Origin: Hymenolepis diminuta
Lineage: Eukaryota; Platyhelminthes; Cestoda; Cyclophyllidea; Hymenolepididae
Direction of reading: 5' to 3'
DNA: 64,000 bases
Assembly: GCA_900708905.1 (NCBI GenBank)
Contig: CAADRB010000034.1
Span: forward strand, 124,001-188,000
Numbering within the stretch: position 1 is the stretch's first letter; each line of letters starts with the position of its first letter. Positions 11,132-25,800 of the stretch are shown here, one piece after another. Below the pieces are notes generated by a model. The model was not told the DNA's origin, searched no databases, and saw nothing but the letters and a program-made list of their open reading frames with translations. The position numbers and the translations under genes were made by a program.

Positions 11132-13888
11132 ATGGCGAGGGAAAGGTAAACCTAATTCTTTTATATTGCTTACAAACTAGATCTCAAAGTATACCAAAGG
11201 GAAAAAGACTGCTGTCATATATTCACTCAAATTTACTGAGTTCTATGGCTGTTGTCCGAGGACCGTTTGGTGATCGCAGAGTTGTTTATTGTGATTTTAC
11301 AGCATCGGGATTAAGTCTTAAATTTTTTGAAGAATTTATTTCGAATGAAGTTCTTCCAGAATACGCTAATGTTCATTCGTTTCTCGCTGGAATGTCTTGC
11401 CAAACCACTACATACAGAAATGATGCAAAGTAAATGCATTGATTTACAATTATCATATTTGCAGAAATATCATCAAAGAGGCAGTTAACGCATCTGATGA
11501 CGATGCATTGATATTTTGTGGCAGTGGAACTACAGGCGCAATTCACAAACTTATTCATAATATTAACTTAAATGAAGCACCGGTAAGTTAGCTGCCGGGT
11601 TCTATTGTTCTTAGATTGTTTTGGTTGGCCCATTTGAACACCATTCAAATTTATTACCCTGGAGACATCTTGCACAGAAAGTCATTCGACTCAAAACTAA
11701 CTCGGATGGAGGGGTTTCTATGTCATATTTAGAGGATGCATTAAGGGTAATTTTTTGTTTTAAGGCGCCTTTTTATTTGTTAATTTAGGCGGAAAGCAAA
11801 ACGGCAAAGAAACTCGGGTGCCAAATTCTGGTTTGTCTTTCTGCTGCCTCCAATGTTACTGGTATATTGGTTGATACGAATGCCGCTTCGTCTCTTGTTC
11901 ATCGGTATGGTGGGATTATATTTTGGGACTATGCCACAGCTGCACCTTATGTTGAAATGAATATGAATCCACCTTCAAAGTATGTCTCAATTCTTCAAAT
12001 ATTCGAATACCTACGTTTCATTTTATAGGGGTGGAGACTCCTATAAAGATGCTCTCTTCTTTTCTGTCCACAAATTTGTCGGAGGTCCGCAGACACCTGG
12101 TATTCTAGTGGCTAAGAAGAGACTATTTGAAGCTGGTGAAACTTTCCCACATCAAAGTGGTGGTGGAACTGTGAATTTTGTCCGCAGGGAACATACTTCC
12201 TACTTTAAGGTTAGTTAAAGTTATTAGCTTCTTCATTTATTTTTACGGAGAGTTAATTTTAATATATGCGAAATAAAAATTATGACAATTTAATGCTTCC
12301 TCATGGGAAATTATATGTGGTAACGGGAAATAATTAAAATCATCATTTAATTTGTGCTAACGGCAAATCTTAGCCCAAATCAATTAGCTGGTCTACAACT
12401 GTTAAAATTAGAAAAGCTCCATCAGCAAATCTGAGTTTTTTAATTTCGTTTCTTCCGTTATCATACGAAAGAGGGCAGAACTGTGAAACAGCATATCATA
12501 AAAACACATTCACTAAGAAATTCTCTAATAAGCAATAGAGACATCAATATTCCGAGAAAAGAATCCTCCCAGGCAGACTGAAACCAATTAATCCTCGACT
12601 TTGAGATCTGAGCCAAAAATTTAACTCTTCTCTCCCCAAACGAATTGTAATTTCAGTAATTACACGTTCCTCTATCCTATTGATAAGTTAGATACAAACA
12701 TTGACTGATCACCCTGACTTAGTACAATGAGAATATCGGGAAACATAAGTATTTCTAGAAATAAAAGATAAGTTCGGGTCTCTACCGATATATCAAAAAC
12801 TTATTTAAAAGTTGATTGATTATTAATTTCTAAAAATCTTTATCATAGTAATTTACTGTTTTTGATCAAACCTATTGATATTAAATAAATCTTATATCAC
12901 ATTGAAATACAAATGAATTCTATAATAATGATTATTACTTATTCTCATCAAACGAACTTGTCAAATTAAGGAAGTAGAAGTTCGAGAAGAAGGCGGTACC
13001 CCAGCCATTATCGAATCAATTCGAGCTGGAATGGTAATTCAACTCAAGGAAGCAATCGGTACCAGACTGATTCAGAAACGGGAGGAGGACCTGGTTCAGT
13101 AGGTCATTTTCTGGTTTCCATTTTTCACTTACCTCTCCTTCTTTAGCATTGCATGGAGCAGGTTCGCTGAATGTCCTAACCTTGTTATTCTTGGAGGAAG
13201 TAAGGCTAAAAGAATCGCCATTTTCTCATTCCTGGTCCGTCATACTCGCGGCAGTTATGTCAAGGACTCTAAGTATAGAGAGGACAACTGTCTATTTATT
13301 CATCATGATTTCATCTGCGCTCTCCTGAACGACCTATTTGGAATTCAATCTCGATCAGGTTGTGCTTGTGCCGGACCTTATGCATTGGATCTTCTGGGTA
13401 TTAATGAAGAAATGGCCATTAGCTATGAGGATACCCTCATTTCAAAGTAAATTTATCATTCTCTAAATAATCAGGTTGCATGTCTTCTTGAAATATAAAC
13501 ACTTTCATTTATTTTAGAGACAATGAGGAGATCTTCGATCACAAAATTCTTCGGTTTGTTAATCTTAAGCGATTCTCTCCAATCATTGCATCTATTAACG
13601 ATAACATAATACCATTTTAGCCCTGGTTTCACAAGAGTAAATCTACCGTTCTTCTATCCTGACGAGGAAATTGATTTCATTATTGATGCGATCATTTTCA
13701 TTGCTAAGTACGCTTGGACATTCCTACCATTTTATGAATTGGATCAGAATACAGGACAGTGGCGTTACTGCAAAGACAAAAGAACAGATATGAGTAAACA
13801 TTTGTCATACATCTCTTATGATCAAGGAGTGATGCGATGGAGGAAACCTACATCAAAATCTGCTGGTCCTGTCCCCTCATCTCACGCG
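11132..13888 (+). CDS. Fusion gene, exons 1-10: class V aminotransferase (cysteine desulfurase-like) domain
   Basis: Residues 1-539. Visible family elements in order: VVYCDFTASG at the start of the fold; GSGTTGAIHKL, the phosphate-binding GTT.A motif; EHHSNLLPW (residues 135-143), the SufS-type EHH.N..PW with the PLP-stacking His; FWDYATAAP with the pyridine-contacting Asp218; FFSVHKFVGG with the Schiff-base Lys250; GGTPAIIESIRAG; and RSGCACAGP, where Cys412 occupies the catalytic cysteine position of the SufS RTGHHCA.P loop. The group is SufS/CsdA-like rather than IscS-like. The initiating ATG (11132) lies in a 14-nt coding exon followed by a 35-bp intron; the next in-frame ATG (MAVVRG) is about 40 codons on and just before conserved sequence. 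It differs from MOCOS and kynureninase motifs. It could act on another thiol or amino acid substrate. Confidence 0.9.
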
Positions 13889-16800
13889 GTTAGTTTAAAT
13901 TTAAACAAAATAGCCAATTTAAAATGAAACCAGGATAAAAATGATTTGATACTAAAAGAACAAACTTAAGGAAATAATGATTATTTAAATATTAATGAAA
14001 TATATCAATCAAGTATAAGTTATTTAAAGCAGTATAACTTTAATTTGCTCATGGTTTTAATTTTATTACCAATAAATTGGCTTCTGCAGCTATATGAAAT
14101 AACTGAATGTAATTGATTTCTTTTATTAATCATCACAAGTTCAAACGTGGTGATTAAAGTAAACTAAGAACCTATTTTATTCACAGAAAATTTTCATCCT
14201 GATTTTCAACTCAAGCATCTTCAGAAGAACATCTATTTACATTTTTTGTGATCTTAGTTTAAACGGGATAATGTTTTTTTCTATAATAATCTTAATTATT
14301 TTTAAACACTTGGTTTTTAAATACATCTTTTCAGAAATCTGATTTAAATGCGAAATTATTCGAAAGACTTTGAGTTTATTGGTTAACGCATTGCTCATGG
14401 TCCGGAGTTTAAAGTGATCGCCTGAAAACATCTCAGAACTTCAAACAGATAGATGAGAATGGTATAAGGATCTAACCACATTTTTCCTCATATTTTCCAT
14501 TCTTCGTGTAGAAGTAATGATTTTGAAGAAGATATTCTAGCTATCTTTGCAACTTAATGTTTTGTCTGCTGATTAGAAGTTTGTACGCGGTTTATCATAT
14601 CTTCGAGTAAGGAAAAGGAGGATCTTGTGTATTTGACACGAAATGTTGAACCAGCTTTTCAAAATTCATCAATAACTTCTGTTAAAAGTTCATCTCTTTG
14701 AATTTAAACCATGCCTTTATCCCTTTCCAGTTGATATGGGATGGTAAATTGGGTTTTTCAAATCCCCTTTCGAAGGAGAATATGGTTTACACATTTTCTC
14801 TACTTTCGTAACCTCAACGTCTTCCTTTCAGCTGTGATACTTTTAGAGTCTATTATATATAGAATAGGGTCATCAATAAATCAAAGGGGATGCATTTTCC
14901 GGGATATTATCCTGGAAAGAGGAGGACTATTTGGCGCTTGGACCTCCAGATTTGACTTCTTAACTATTCAATTCAGAAGAAATGTGTTGCTATTTTTTCT
15001 GTTTCCTCAATTGGTCCTTTGATTATGCTTAGATCAGATTTAACTTCAGTAATGTGGATGACATTCTGATATGTCACTTTTTATTCATTCTCGTTTTTTA
15101 TGACCTAACCATTTGAATGTTTAACACTTTAAGTCCATATTGATCATCAATCCATGGAGCAAAAAACCGCTTTATGTTCTGCTAACATTTATATATATTT
15201 GGCAACTTCGCAATTCATAGTTTTAGCTTAAATTCCCAAAAGTTGTGAATTCCCACTTTTAGGCTGTTTTAGCCAACAACGAGAACTGAGTCAAACAAAA
15301 GACTTCCTTGGCGTCATGACCACGTTTTCTTCGTAGTGATTATGGCTAAGATTTATTTACACTTCTAAGCAACGTTTGATGATTCAAAGGAAATTTTAAA
15401 GTTGTAAAACTAGGATGACTTTCATAGCAGCCTGAAGGTAAAGTCTGTTATTCGAAGTTTGGCTGTGTGATTTTTCGGTGTGATCCTCAGGGTTAATTCT
15501 TCACATGCCATGATCCTACGGGAGTGTAATTTTAAGATTTGACTTCTCTAATTAGGAAAGGTTGTAATGGACGACTGGCTCCAATTAGAACTCTCTCTCA
15601 GTCATGTATTTAATTTGAGTGATAATAGTAAACATTTTGAATTGAGTTAGGGCCCTACGAGTTGTCGAATGGACGTAGATATGTTGCGGTGGGCAACATT
15701 CGTTGATGTGTTGTATATCTGACTATTTTAAACGGTCAACTTGGTAGAACTGGTCATTAAAATTGACATTTTTTTGTGTGCTGACACCTCATCACCAGTA
15801 GAAATAAAAAAAGTTAATTTAGAAAGTCGACTGGATTATCTACTCAAAGAAAGGCGAATGTGATAAAAAAACAATCTAATTTTATTAATCTAGCTATGGA
15901 ATTGAAATTCGTTTGAATCGAATGAGTTCTCAAATTAGATGGGGGGGAGGGTTAACGGTAAGGTCTTCCAGCTTCCATTTTTTCGCGCAATTAAAACTTG
16001 GAGCTACCAATGTGAGAATACGGCAATTGCGAAGTTTGACCCTAAAGTCGAAAGAAATGGAATAAGCGGAAGAAAAATATGCGCACATAGTGGAACCTTT
16101 TTCATGAAATTCGCCGTTCAAATGACTCTGTCGATGCGTGTGATATTAATCTCATGGACACAAAAATACTTTTTTTTGTTTCATTTTTTCCAAATTTACT
16201 AGGTGAGAACAGAAGTGCACTTTGAAGTTTAGAACTTTCTTGGTTCCAGAGAAAATCATTTAATCTATTAAACCTCTTTCATTAAACCCGTACGATTAAG
16301 GCATAGTAAGTAAATCCGATATTTTGCAGAATATGGGCTATGAAAGAAGGAACCCTCTTTCATCGCTTAATATTGTGTGTTAACATACGTTTTTCGTTCT
16401 CATTTGTGTCCAAGCTAGACTATTTGATTAATTTGAGAAAAAAATGCATATTCATATTAGATATGTAATAAAGACTTAAGGATATTTGGCTCTAAAGGAA
16501 AAGGCGATTTGAAATTTGAAGGTTTTAATTGTGAATTGGGAATTCCCAGGAGCTAGTGTTGTGGATAGTGCCCCTTGAACGGTTTTTATAAACAAAAGTG
16601 ATAAATATTCTCCTTTAGGTTCAAAGGTAATCTTTTTCATTATTTTCCATGATAATGAAATGTTTTAATTATTGGATAACATTTGAACACTGGAAGTTGA
16701 AAAATGGGCCAGTAAAGGGATGAAATAGAAGTCGAACAGAAGTATTTACTAAAGACTGGATGTCAAGAGTCATGCTTTATTTGAATTCCGGATTTCATAA

Positions 16801-19800
16801 ATTGTGCGTTTTCTTAAAGGAGGTGTAACTCACTCTATTATATCAAATTCCAAAAGCTCCCTTTTCATGATCTGACTCCCGGGGTTAAGAGTGCGTTAAT
16901 TTCAGTGATATTCAGTATCTGTTGATCGAATTAAAGTCTGAGTATATCACTTGATTTATTCGCATTCTCTTACAGCCATAAACAGCCAGATGGGACTGCT
17001 AAAGGCAGTATAAATTTAGCAGAACTCGCAAGAGTTCACTCAAGATGAACTCTGTATTACATTCACTGAAAAATAGATTTCCTATCGATTTTCATTTGGA
17101 GAAGAATGCATCTTCGAAATTATGCATTTATAATTCAACTGATGACAAATAAGGATATAATGCTTATACCCGTATACAAGTTTATTAGTTTGGGTAGCTA
17201 AAAGAACCGAATTAATACTATGTTTGCGATTATAATTCTATTTCTTTATAAATCCCATGAAAAACATTGGATCAGAATATTATTACTTGCAAGTTCCAGT
17301 ACACTGAAGGGAGAAACCTGCAAGTCAAACCTACTACCTTCAATAAATTCTGTTTTTCGTTGCAAATTTTGACTTGTTGCGTTCATGGTACTATTTTCCT
17401 GCAATACCCATATTCGCCTCATGTATTCACTTAGCAGTGCTAAATGAGCTGAGAATGGTCAAAAAGGCTCAAACTGGTCTAAAATAGAAGAAGGGTAACT
17501 TTACCAATTCCTCCTTTAATCAGATCATTCTATTTTGCATTCCCTACAATGCATATATCAGAAAGAATATTAACTATTACATTGAACATTAATACCTATC
17601 TCTTACTTCAAGCTTTAAAGGTGCGATTAATTCATTTAGAATAATTGAATTTTCCTCTTACATTATATCGTATTATATTTTAATGAATACTCTCACTGCG
17701 AAGAATCAATTAAGAATAATTTTGTTGGGTGTGGAATTGGAGTATTTTTGGCTTTCTTTTGTGCTTATTATCATCTTCCTCTTACTCAAATGCGCTCTCA
17801 TGGATATTCGACCTCAAAAGTGGACCACTTCAAATGGGATTAGTGCGAGGAAGCATAAATCATATGAGTAGTGAAATGGTTAGCTACTAATATTAATTAA
17901 ATGATAAATGGTAAATGAAAAAAACTGATTGGACTAAATAAGATTTAGTTTTAATTTAACAAGGTAATTTTTACTTTAAGTTAACTCAATTTCAAACAAA
18001 TTAACACGGATTGCCATTGTGAGAAACTCATTTTTGAAAGTAATTCCAATGTGTGAATAGTTAAAATTAGCTAATTGTTAAATTACTCCACTCTCTTTTG
18101 GATAATCTTTTATTCCGATGCTATTCCAGTTTGATTTGTACATAAACTGTACAACCCCAATTCTTGCAGTTTCAACGAGGCAGCAGATTTGGGAAGGCAC
18201 CCCGTACTAATAAACACACGTTAGCCTAAGAATCTGACCATTCGAGCAGTATTTCAAGGTCAACCTCATTGTATGTACAAGGTGATAGAGAAGTGACTCA
18301 ATATTTTAAAACCAAGTGATTATTGAGCGTCTAAACTCCAGGAGATCTTTAAATAGAGATACTCTTCGAGTACCATAAGTATTAATAATAATACAAATAT
18401 TAATTCCAGACTATTTTTTGGCTAATAAGGATTCAGTGTTTGTTTTAAACCTGAGAGGATTTCAGATTAATTCGATCAAGTATAAGGAAGGGACGAAGTT
18501 CATAAATGGATTATTTTTGTTTTGTGTGTGCTTAAAAAAGCAATTGATAACTTCCAAAAGCTCCAGCCTTATCGGAATAACAATTCATTTTGAAAACGCA
18601 GAGAAAGCAGCAAGTGAAAGACGACGGCTCTAAAAAGTAGGGGGATTTCATTGAAATTGAATGTGATCTTTGACACTTTGTAACTTGAGATTAAATAAAG
18701 TATTCAGTTTATTTGAAGGTTAGCTATTTAATGCACAGTTGCACTGATTACCGGTTTTCAAGAATAAAGATTCGCGCTCTATAACCATATATTTCACCGC
18801 CCGCTTCTAATTAGTTTGATAGTTGCTGAAATCGCTGAAGTTTGGATAGTCGGCCTTTCCAATATGCAGATAAGTTTGTTGGTATTTATCGCAATTTTCA
18901 GTGCTATGACAAGTCTCTCAAGTTCCTTTTCCCCGAAAATTTTCAAATCACTAGGTATCGTGGACGCCTTCAGTTTAACTTTTTCTGTGTCCAAAAAGGC
19001 CAACATCTCTCATCATCGTCTCTAAAAGCGTAGATCTCCACCGCAAGGGAATTCAAGCAAATGAGTAAAGTGTACGGTTGCCATTTGTATGAATATTCGC
19101 TGGAAAGAAAGCAATGCTTTGCATCATCGGCATGTTCTCTATTCCTCAAGCGTACTTATCCAAAAGAAGTTTCAGGGTCTAATTTCCGTTTAGTTTATGT
19201 CTTATAAAAGGCAGTGGTGATTATAAGGTAGCACATCCTAAGGACGTCCTCACTGATGCCATTAAAGGATCTTTCAAAAATTCAACAGCAGAACTTAACA
19301 GGACATTTTCTTTTGAACTTAAAATGTGAAAATGTAAAATCCTGTTCCTCTGGATCGAGCCTCCCTAACCACTCTCAACTTATATCTATATCGTCATACA
19401 TTAACTTGCTCGATTAGTATGATGTATACTGTCTGTATAAGTGAACATATAATAGTTTTAGAAAGTATAAATAGAATTGACCTAACTGCTCCAAACTTTG
19501 CTCAATAACTTTCTAATAAAGGCTTTAAAGGATAAGAATAATAATTATTCACTTGATTTGCACGGAAATGGACCTTGTATATATCACAAAGATAGATATT
19601 AGTTATTAAAGTCCAGTGACGTGATGTTTTGATTGTTTCCTGCACCTTTGAATTACCGAAGATCGATTTCCTTAAACATTTCACTGTATACATTCTTACA
19701 CACATCTACATCAACTTTCCAAGGAATGCCTATCCTTGGCGAAATCCCTCCAACAGTCCCTGGAGTCCGTGTTACGTAAATCTAACTTCGGAGTGACTAA

Positions 19801-22800
19801 TGAAAGGGTAGACCGCTATTGGTTGCACTCAAAGTACAATAATCTTCGCTGGTTCCTGTTGTCTAGTGAAGCTGCGGCAGATGCTAGAGGTTAGCCAACA
19901 AAACTTTTAATTACACGTATTCTGCTTAATCTATGGCCAATAATACCCGCAAAATCTTTTATTCAAGGGCTTCCGAGACCTGCTTCCCAATACCCCAATA
20001 CTGGAAGTCCATGGCATCCAGGTTGCATTGAAAGATGCTTCTGTCCAGATTTAGCAAAGACGGATAATGAATCCCTTCTACGTCTTTGCAAGTATACTAA
20101 CGCTCGGGGAATGAATCCAATGGGCGATGGTAAATACGCCCATTATAAGAAGGTCTCTAGAAATGATAATTACTATAACAACCTGGGCCGTTCTTCTTCA
20201 GAAGGCAGTACGGAGTCAAATTCGGGTGGCGATGTAGTCTGCTTCCCCCGTGGTTCAAACTATAGTCGAGTGTCACCAACGCGTGTAATCAGTCGTTCAC
20301 CGCGGATAGGCAGACTAGGAACTTGTGAACGAAATCCAAACAATTACCAAATACCTCGAAATATGATGAGCAGTTACCGTAACAGCTCCTCGTCACCTAA
20401 AAGATACTCATCTAGTGGTGAGGCCGGTTGGTACTCACCGCCTCCCCCACTTATGCGCCCTACCGTTCAAGTAAGTTTCAAGAGGTTTCTTTTTGCTTAA
20501 AATGTCATGAAAGTGAACTTCCTCTCCGGAATACCTACAATATGCCTATTTTAATCATGGGATGAAAATTTCGGTGCAGAATTGGGCTAGATGCCTCTTA
20601 GTAATCTTATCACATTCTTCCCACGAAATCCCTTAACTTTATGCGTTTTTTTGCAAAAAATTACTCTTGCGTAGGTATTAATGAGGCCTTAGATGGTAAG
20701 TTAATAATAAGTGATTACACACTCTTCTTCAAATAAATTTCAAAGATTTTTTCGATATGCTTGAGAACCCAAAATATCTTTTAGAAGTACTTTTTAACTG
20801 ATATTGGAATTAATGATATTACTATCATAGGCCAGCGAGGAGGAGGAGGAGAGTTCATTTGACTCCTCCTTGAGCAGTACTGATGAAGAGACATCAGATA
20901 ACAGAAGAAATGGGAATGCCGAATTTGAGGTACTCATCATAAGTACTTGGATGACTTATCTTCATATCCACACCTAAGTCATCCGTCTTAATTTATTGTC
21001 ATCTAATCTCTAATATTATTAATTAACGGCTGCCTCGTCAGTTCCATTTTATAATATTATACTCTCCTTTTTTGTTTCTCCCTTTTGAGATGTCATTAAA
21101 CTGCCTCTCATCACTTTAATAACTTTTATATAAATGTAACAAATGTAAATGTTACTTAAAATGAATTCTATTTTTAATGGTATTTTAATGATATTTAACT
21201 AGCGAAGAGAATGGCGTAACATACCAAGCTCAACGATGTTGCAAGTAGGCTCAACACCATGTCAAAATTAATTAAGGATATGCTCATATGGTGCTTGCAC
21301 ACACATATATTTGACTTCTTGTACTTCCATCAAGAAGAAATCATATGCTACTTCCCAGAATACACTATTAGATAATGGTGCAATGGGTTCTCCATGTCTC
21401 CGGCTTATAAGCTGTCCAAATAGTATTACATAATGAACCATTTTCTTTTTAATATCTGGTGATTTTCCACCAACGCTGCTTAACATAAGCCATTCTATAC
21501 TAATGGATAAAGTAATCATTACCATCAATACCATTTGTATTGCGTTTACTAATTCCAACATCTTCATTGGGAGTATCCTAAAAGCCCGCCCTCTTTATTT
21601 CACGACCAAAACGAAATCTCTTTCAGATCTATCGAAGTTCTCCCGTTTACAATGAAAAGGAGTCAATGTTGTATAGACTTTATGATGATGACGTGATCCA
21701 GGTATATATGTTTTCTTCTCCCTCTATTCGTATTCCATAGTGATTTTTTTATTGTACTTAATTAGTAAATGCATATTTTTCCCATAACTAGTCATGTTTA
21801 CCACTCCACAGTCAAAAATTTCAATTTACTATATGCGTAACAGTATGCATTTATAAGTGTGTCATTCTATGGCATATATGTATAAGATAATTTCGTTTGA
21901 ATTAATGGAACTCAGCATGTAATTGACATTGCTGTGGCGATGAGTTCATTTCTTCTGAGGTTATTGGAACAACTTTAATATTTGTAAAACACATTAATAT
22001 GAAAATGAACAAAAGCGCTTGAAATGCAAGAGCAAACACGATAAGAGCCATTAAAATATCGCGTATCTTAAAACGATAGATATGTATCATGCTGTAATCT
22101 CAAATGTGATCCGGGTAGCTCGTACGAAAATACATATAATTTTTAATATATTTATTCAGCCTAGGCCATGGGCGTTCATTCCTTCACCGTAAGTTCAAAA
22201 CCATACCTTCCTTTATTGGTGAAATCGCAGCTATAAAGTACAATTATAATAATATTTCCTGAATTCCTAACTGTGAAAAACACCTGACATCTGATAAATT
22301 AACAGATTTTGATATGGCTTTTGTTGAATCCTCCTCTATAGGTACCGATAGTGCGTCGATGTTCTGGCAAAGAAAAGTGCGCTATGTGAACTAACACCTA
22401 TACTATTACCACCTTCATAAAACTGCTAACCATCTAATCAGCTCCTTTGAAAGTTGACTTTGCTAACCCACTAAGCAATTATCTCTGCTTAAGTCTTTCT
22501 TTCCTTCTGCACACTATTCTTTCACTATATACCCATGCTTTGTTTGCGTAATAACGATTTGATCGCATTTTTCTAATCACTACTACCACAGCAAATGCTT
22601 GTTATTGACTAGGAAATGAAAATTTTATTCATATTAAAATGCTGTTCTTACTTATTAAATTTAAGTATGCAAACCTTTGAGGGCATTTTAACAAAACAAT
22701 TGATATTTTCAAATGGTATTCCAACACTTAAAGTTTCGTTATTTTTTATTTGTACAAAAAGCACTTAAAAACAACAACTGAAACTTTTAAATTAAAATAT

Positions 22801-25800
22801 ATTAAAGGTAAATATATAAACTACTCGGATAATGAGGAAATTGGTTTTATTTAAGAATTTAGTTGTCAAAATTATTGAGATTACTTTTTACAAAAGATTC
22901 AACCATTAAAAATTCCTCTAGACGGATATGGCAGCATTTATTTATCAATGGAGCGTTTTTTAAGGGAAAAGTGAGCATGGATAGTGAATTGCGTTCGTGA
23001 AGCTCATACACTTATTTCTTTTATATAAATGATGTTATTGATTCAGACAGAGTAACCCAGAGTTTTCAACGTAATATTTATTGAGAAGTTGGGGAGAAGT
23101 AAATCGGGGAGGGGAGTTCGGTTTTGAGACCAGGATATTTCATAGTTCCAGTTGTAGTTAGGGAGTTTCCATTGAAGGATTCACCGAAAATTTCTTAGTA
23201 TTTCGAGTAATTCGTTTTGGATAAGAGGAAATTACTTTTTTCTTTTTTTGCGTTTACCTGAACTGTTCTCGAAATATTTCAGTTGAAGAATATTGATTAA
23301 CAGTTAGTACTCGCCGCTCTGTATTTTCGCCCGTGAAATCTTCCAAGCAGTGATTGCAAGATTTCTGGTGCGCAATCCCTACTCTCAAGCTCACCCTCAT
23401 ACTTCCTCTCTTGCTCTAGAGTTTCTGTTGTCATTGCTCAATGTGCTTTAATTTATTCCCAATTCTTGGCTTTCTAATTAAAAAAACCTGGTTATCTGTT
23501 GTTTGTGACAGCTGTTGCGTCAGCCGTAGCTGAAAGCTGTTAATACTAGCCCCCAACACCACTAAAATTTTATTCCATAATACTTTTGAGAGCATTTAAA
23601 TGGTTTTCACGTCAGTGAGTTAAAGTTGTAGTAGATGTAAACTTTCAAGAACAAAGGTTTGCACTCAATCACATTTTCTTAACCTCACATTCCACAGTTC
23701 AGTTCAAATGTGTGACTATAGATGAAAGTGTACACCCGGATTGAAAGTCTGAATGAAGGCTCGCCACCACGAATATATTTATAAAATCATTCTTTTAGTA
23801 GTATACTTATTGGTACCTCTTTTTCCTTAAGACACTAACTTTTGATATTCTAGGATGTCTGCAACTTTTGTGATTTTGAGTGTAAAATTGCGTCTGTGCC
23901 TCATTTTGGAAATTCATACCGAAGTATATCTCAAACTGGCTTTAAACTCCCAAGTCCATTCAGGAATGCGTTGTCCAACACTCATCATAAAGCCTATCTG
24001 GTAAGGATGCAGATTCTGCCAACCCATATATTAACCCAAATTGACCGATGTAGTTCATCGTTCTGCCACTAGCTATACACCGACGGTAATTAGACTTGTG
24101 ACGTCTGACTTCGCTGATGAGCACGTTACCCTCTACCTCACCGGCACACGAACCAGTTCTTGCCCATTTGAAAGCAACAGAAAACGTGTAACTGGAACAG
24201 CGTAAGATAATGCGACCTAGATGTAGTGAATATTTCATCTTCAAGGTCAAAGAGTGGTCAAATTATAGCAAAAAATAGTATTACCTTAGTCATCACTGTA
24301 TTGGGACAAAACACCTTTTAATGAATGACTATCCACAAGAAAAGTTAATTTCGAAAAAAATCTGGTTAAAATATCTAAATAAGGGTCAAATCTTTTCAAA
24401 AATGACCATACGCGAAGCCATTGTCTTAAAATAGAAATGTGAAAAAATATCAGTTTCATTTAATATCTGGCATATGAGACTTTACACGAATTAAGCTTAA
24501 ATAAATTCACTTAAGATAGGCATGTGAAGAATGATAAATATGACTGCTTTTCAATATATTCTTTTCAACAATTAAGCTGAAAATAAACCAAAAAGAGCGT
24601 ATTGTTCTCACGAATTAACTGTTTGATAGAAAGAACCAGATGAGCATCAGACAGATAATTCAAACTTCATTCTATAAATCTGAAAAGTTTTATTTTTAAA
24701 ATTTACCTGTATTCACTATTTTTACCCATGGCAGTGCAAAAAACCACGGGATATCAGCTGAACATGCGAAATAGTAAAAGAGTCAGATACGGGATGAAAC
24801 AGAAATTAATTTAATTGTTCAAGAAAGTTAGACTATCAAGAATCATTCTTTGATTTAATTTTTGAAGCGCTGGGTTGTTCACTTTTTTACTAAGAATTTA
24901 ATCTGTAGAATACTGATTTGGTCCCTGGATTTCTGTTAATATCTGAATTCATGTCTGCTATATTCAGAGCTTTCTGACCAGTTGATTAACTTGAATGGTT
25001 GGTCATGCTACTTTGACTGAAATGTATCTTTTTATAAATATGAACAACAAAAACATTTTAAACATACACAGTATCACCCATAGAGTTGACTCAAGGTGAA
25101 AACTGATCAAAGAGAAAAACCGAATGAGTAAAGCGTTCCCCATTGGCTAAAAATATAGTCCAACAAAACTCATTCCATGGTAAGTCGGGAAGGCAAATTG
25201 CATAAATATAACTCCCATTCCTTATTAAGTAAATATTTACCGCACGAATAAATTTTAACTTGGAACTTTTCTTAATAAACAGCATGCTGAAATTTAGAAT
25301 TATTTCAAATAAATTCCTTTAATTTTTATCACGCTGAGGATTAGCCATGTTTTACCTATAAAAAACTTAGATTCTTCCACAAATTGTTTAAAACAGGTGG
25401 ATATTTTAATAGCTTTTATTCTGTTGCTCATATACTTAGTACTCATAACAGCAAAAAATTTTCACATGATGGGCAGGTTAGGATTTGCAGGTAGTTAATT
25501 AATATCAATATTTACTCTGATTTGAAACAATTTTTTTTCCATAGATAAAGTAAACTTTTCAGTTAAGTTTTTTTGTCAATTTTCCAACCAGGAAAGTTGA
25601 AATCATTGCTATAGGTCTTTAAAAAATGGTCCTTTTATTCCCTCTCTGTGTATGATTTCTTGGAATTATATTGGCTAAAAATTGCTAGTATCAATTTTAA
25701 AACATGAAAATGCTTCCTTAGTTAGGTTGAAGTGATTGGTTCCGTTAAGGTGAAAATGTATTTTTGTATAATTATTAAATGTTTTTCCCCGACAGAATTA

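Noticed and set aside
11132..13888. Molybdenum cofactor sulfurase or kynureninase as identity of the aminotransferase half.
   Set aside because: The EHHSNLLPW, HKFVGG and RSGCACAGP motifs fit SufS/CsdA-type enzymes, and no MOSC domain follows.
18794..19033. Overlapping open frames on both strands; the minus-strand peptide end (IKLIRSG) resembled the start of MLH3, whose N-terminus is missing.
   Set aside because: The resemblance is a few residues at the wrong end of the frame and is followed by a stop. No ATPase motifs follow, and it lies far inside an intron of the opposite-strand gene.
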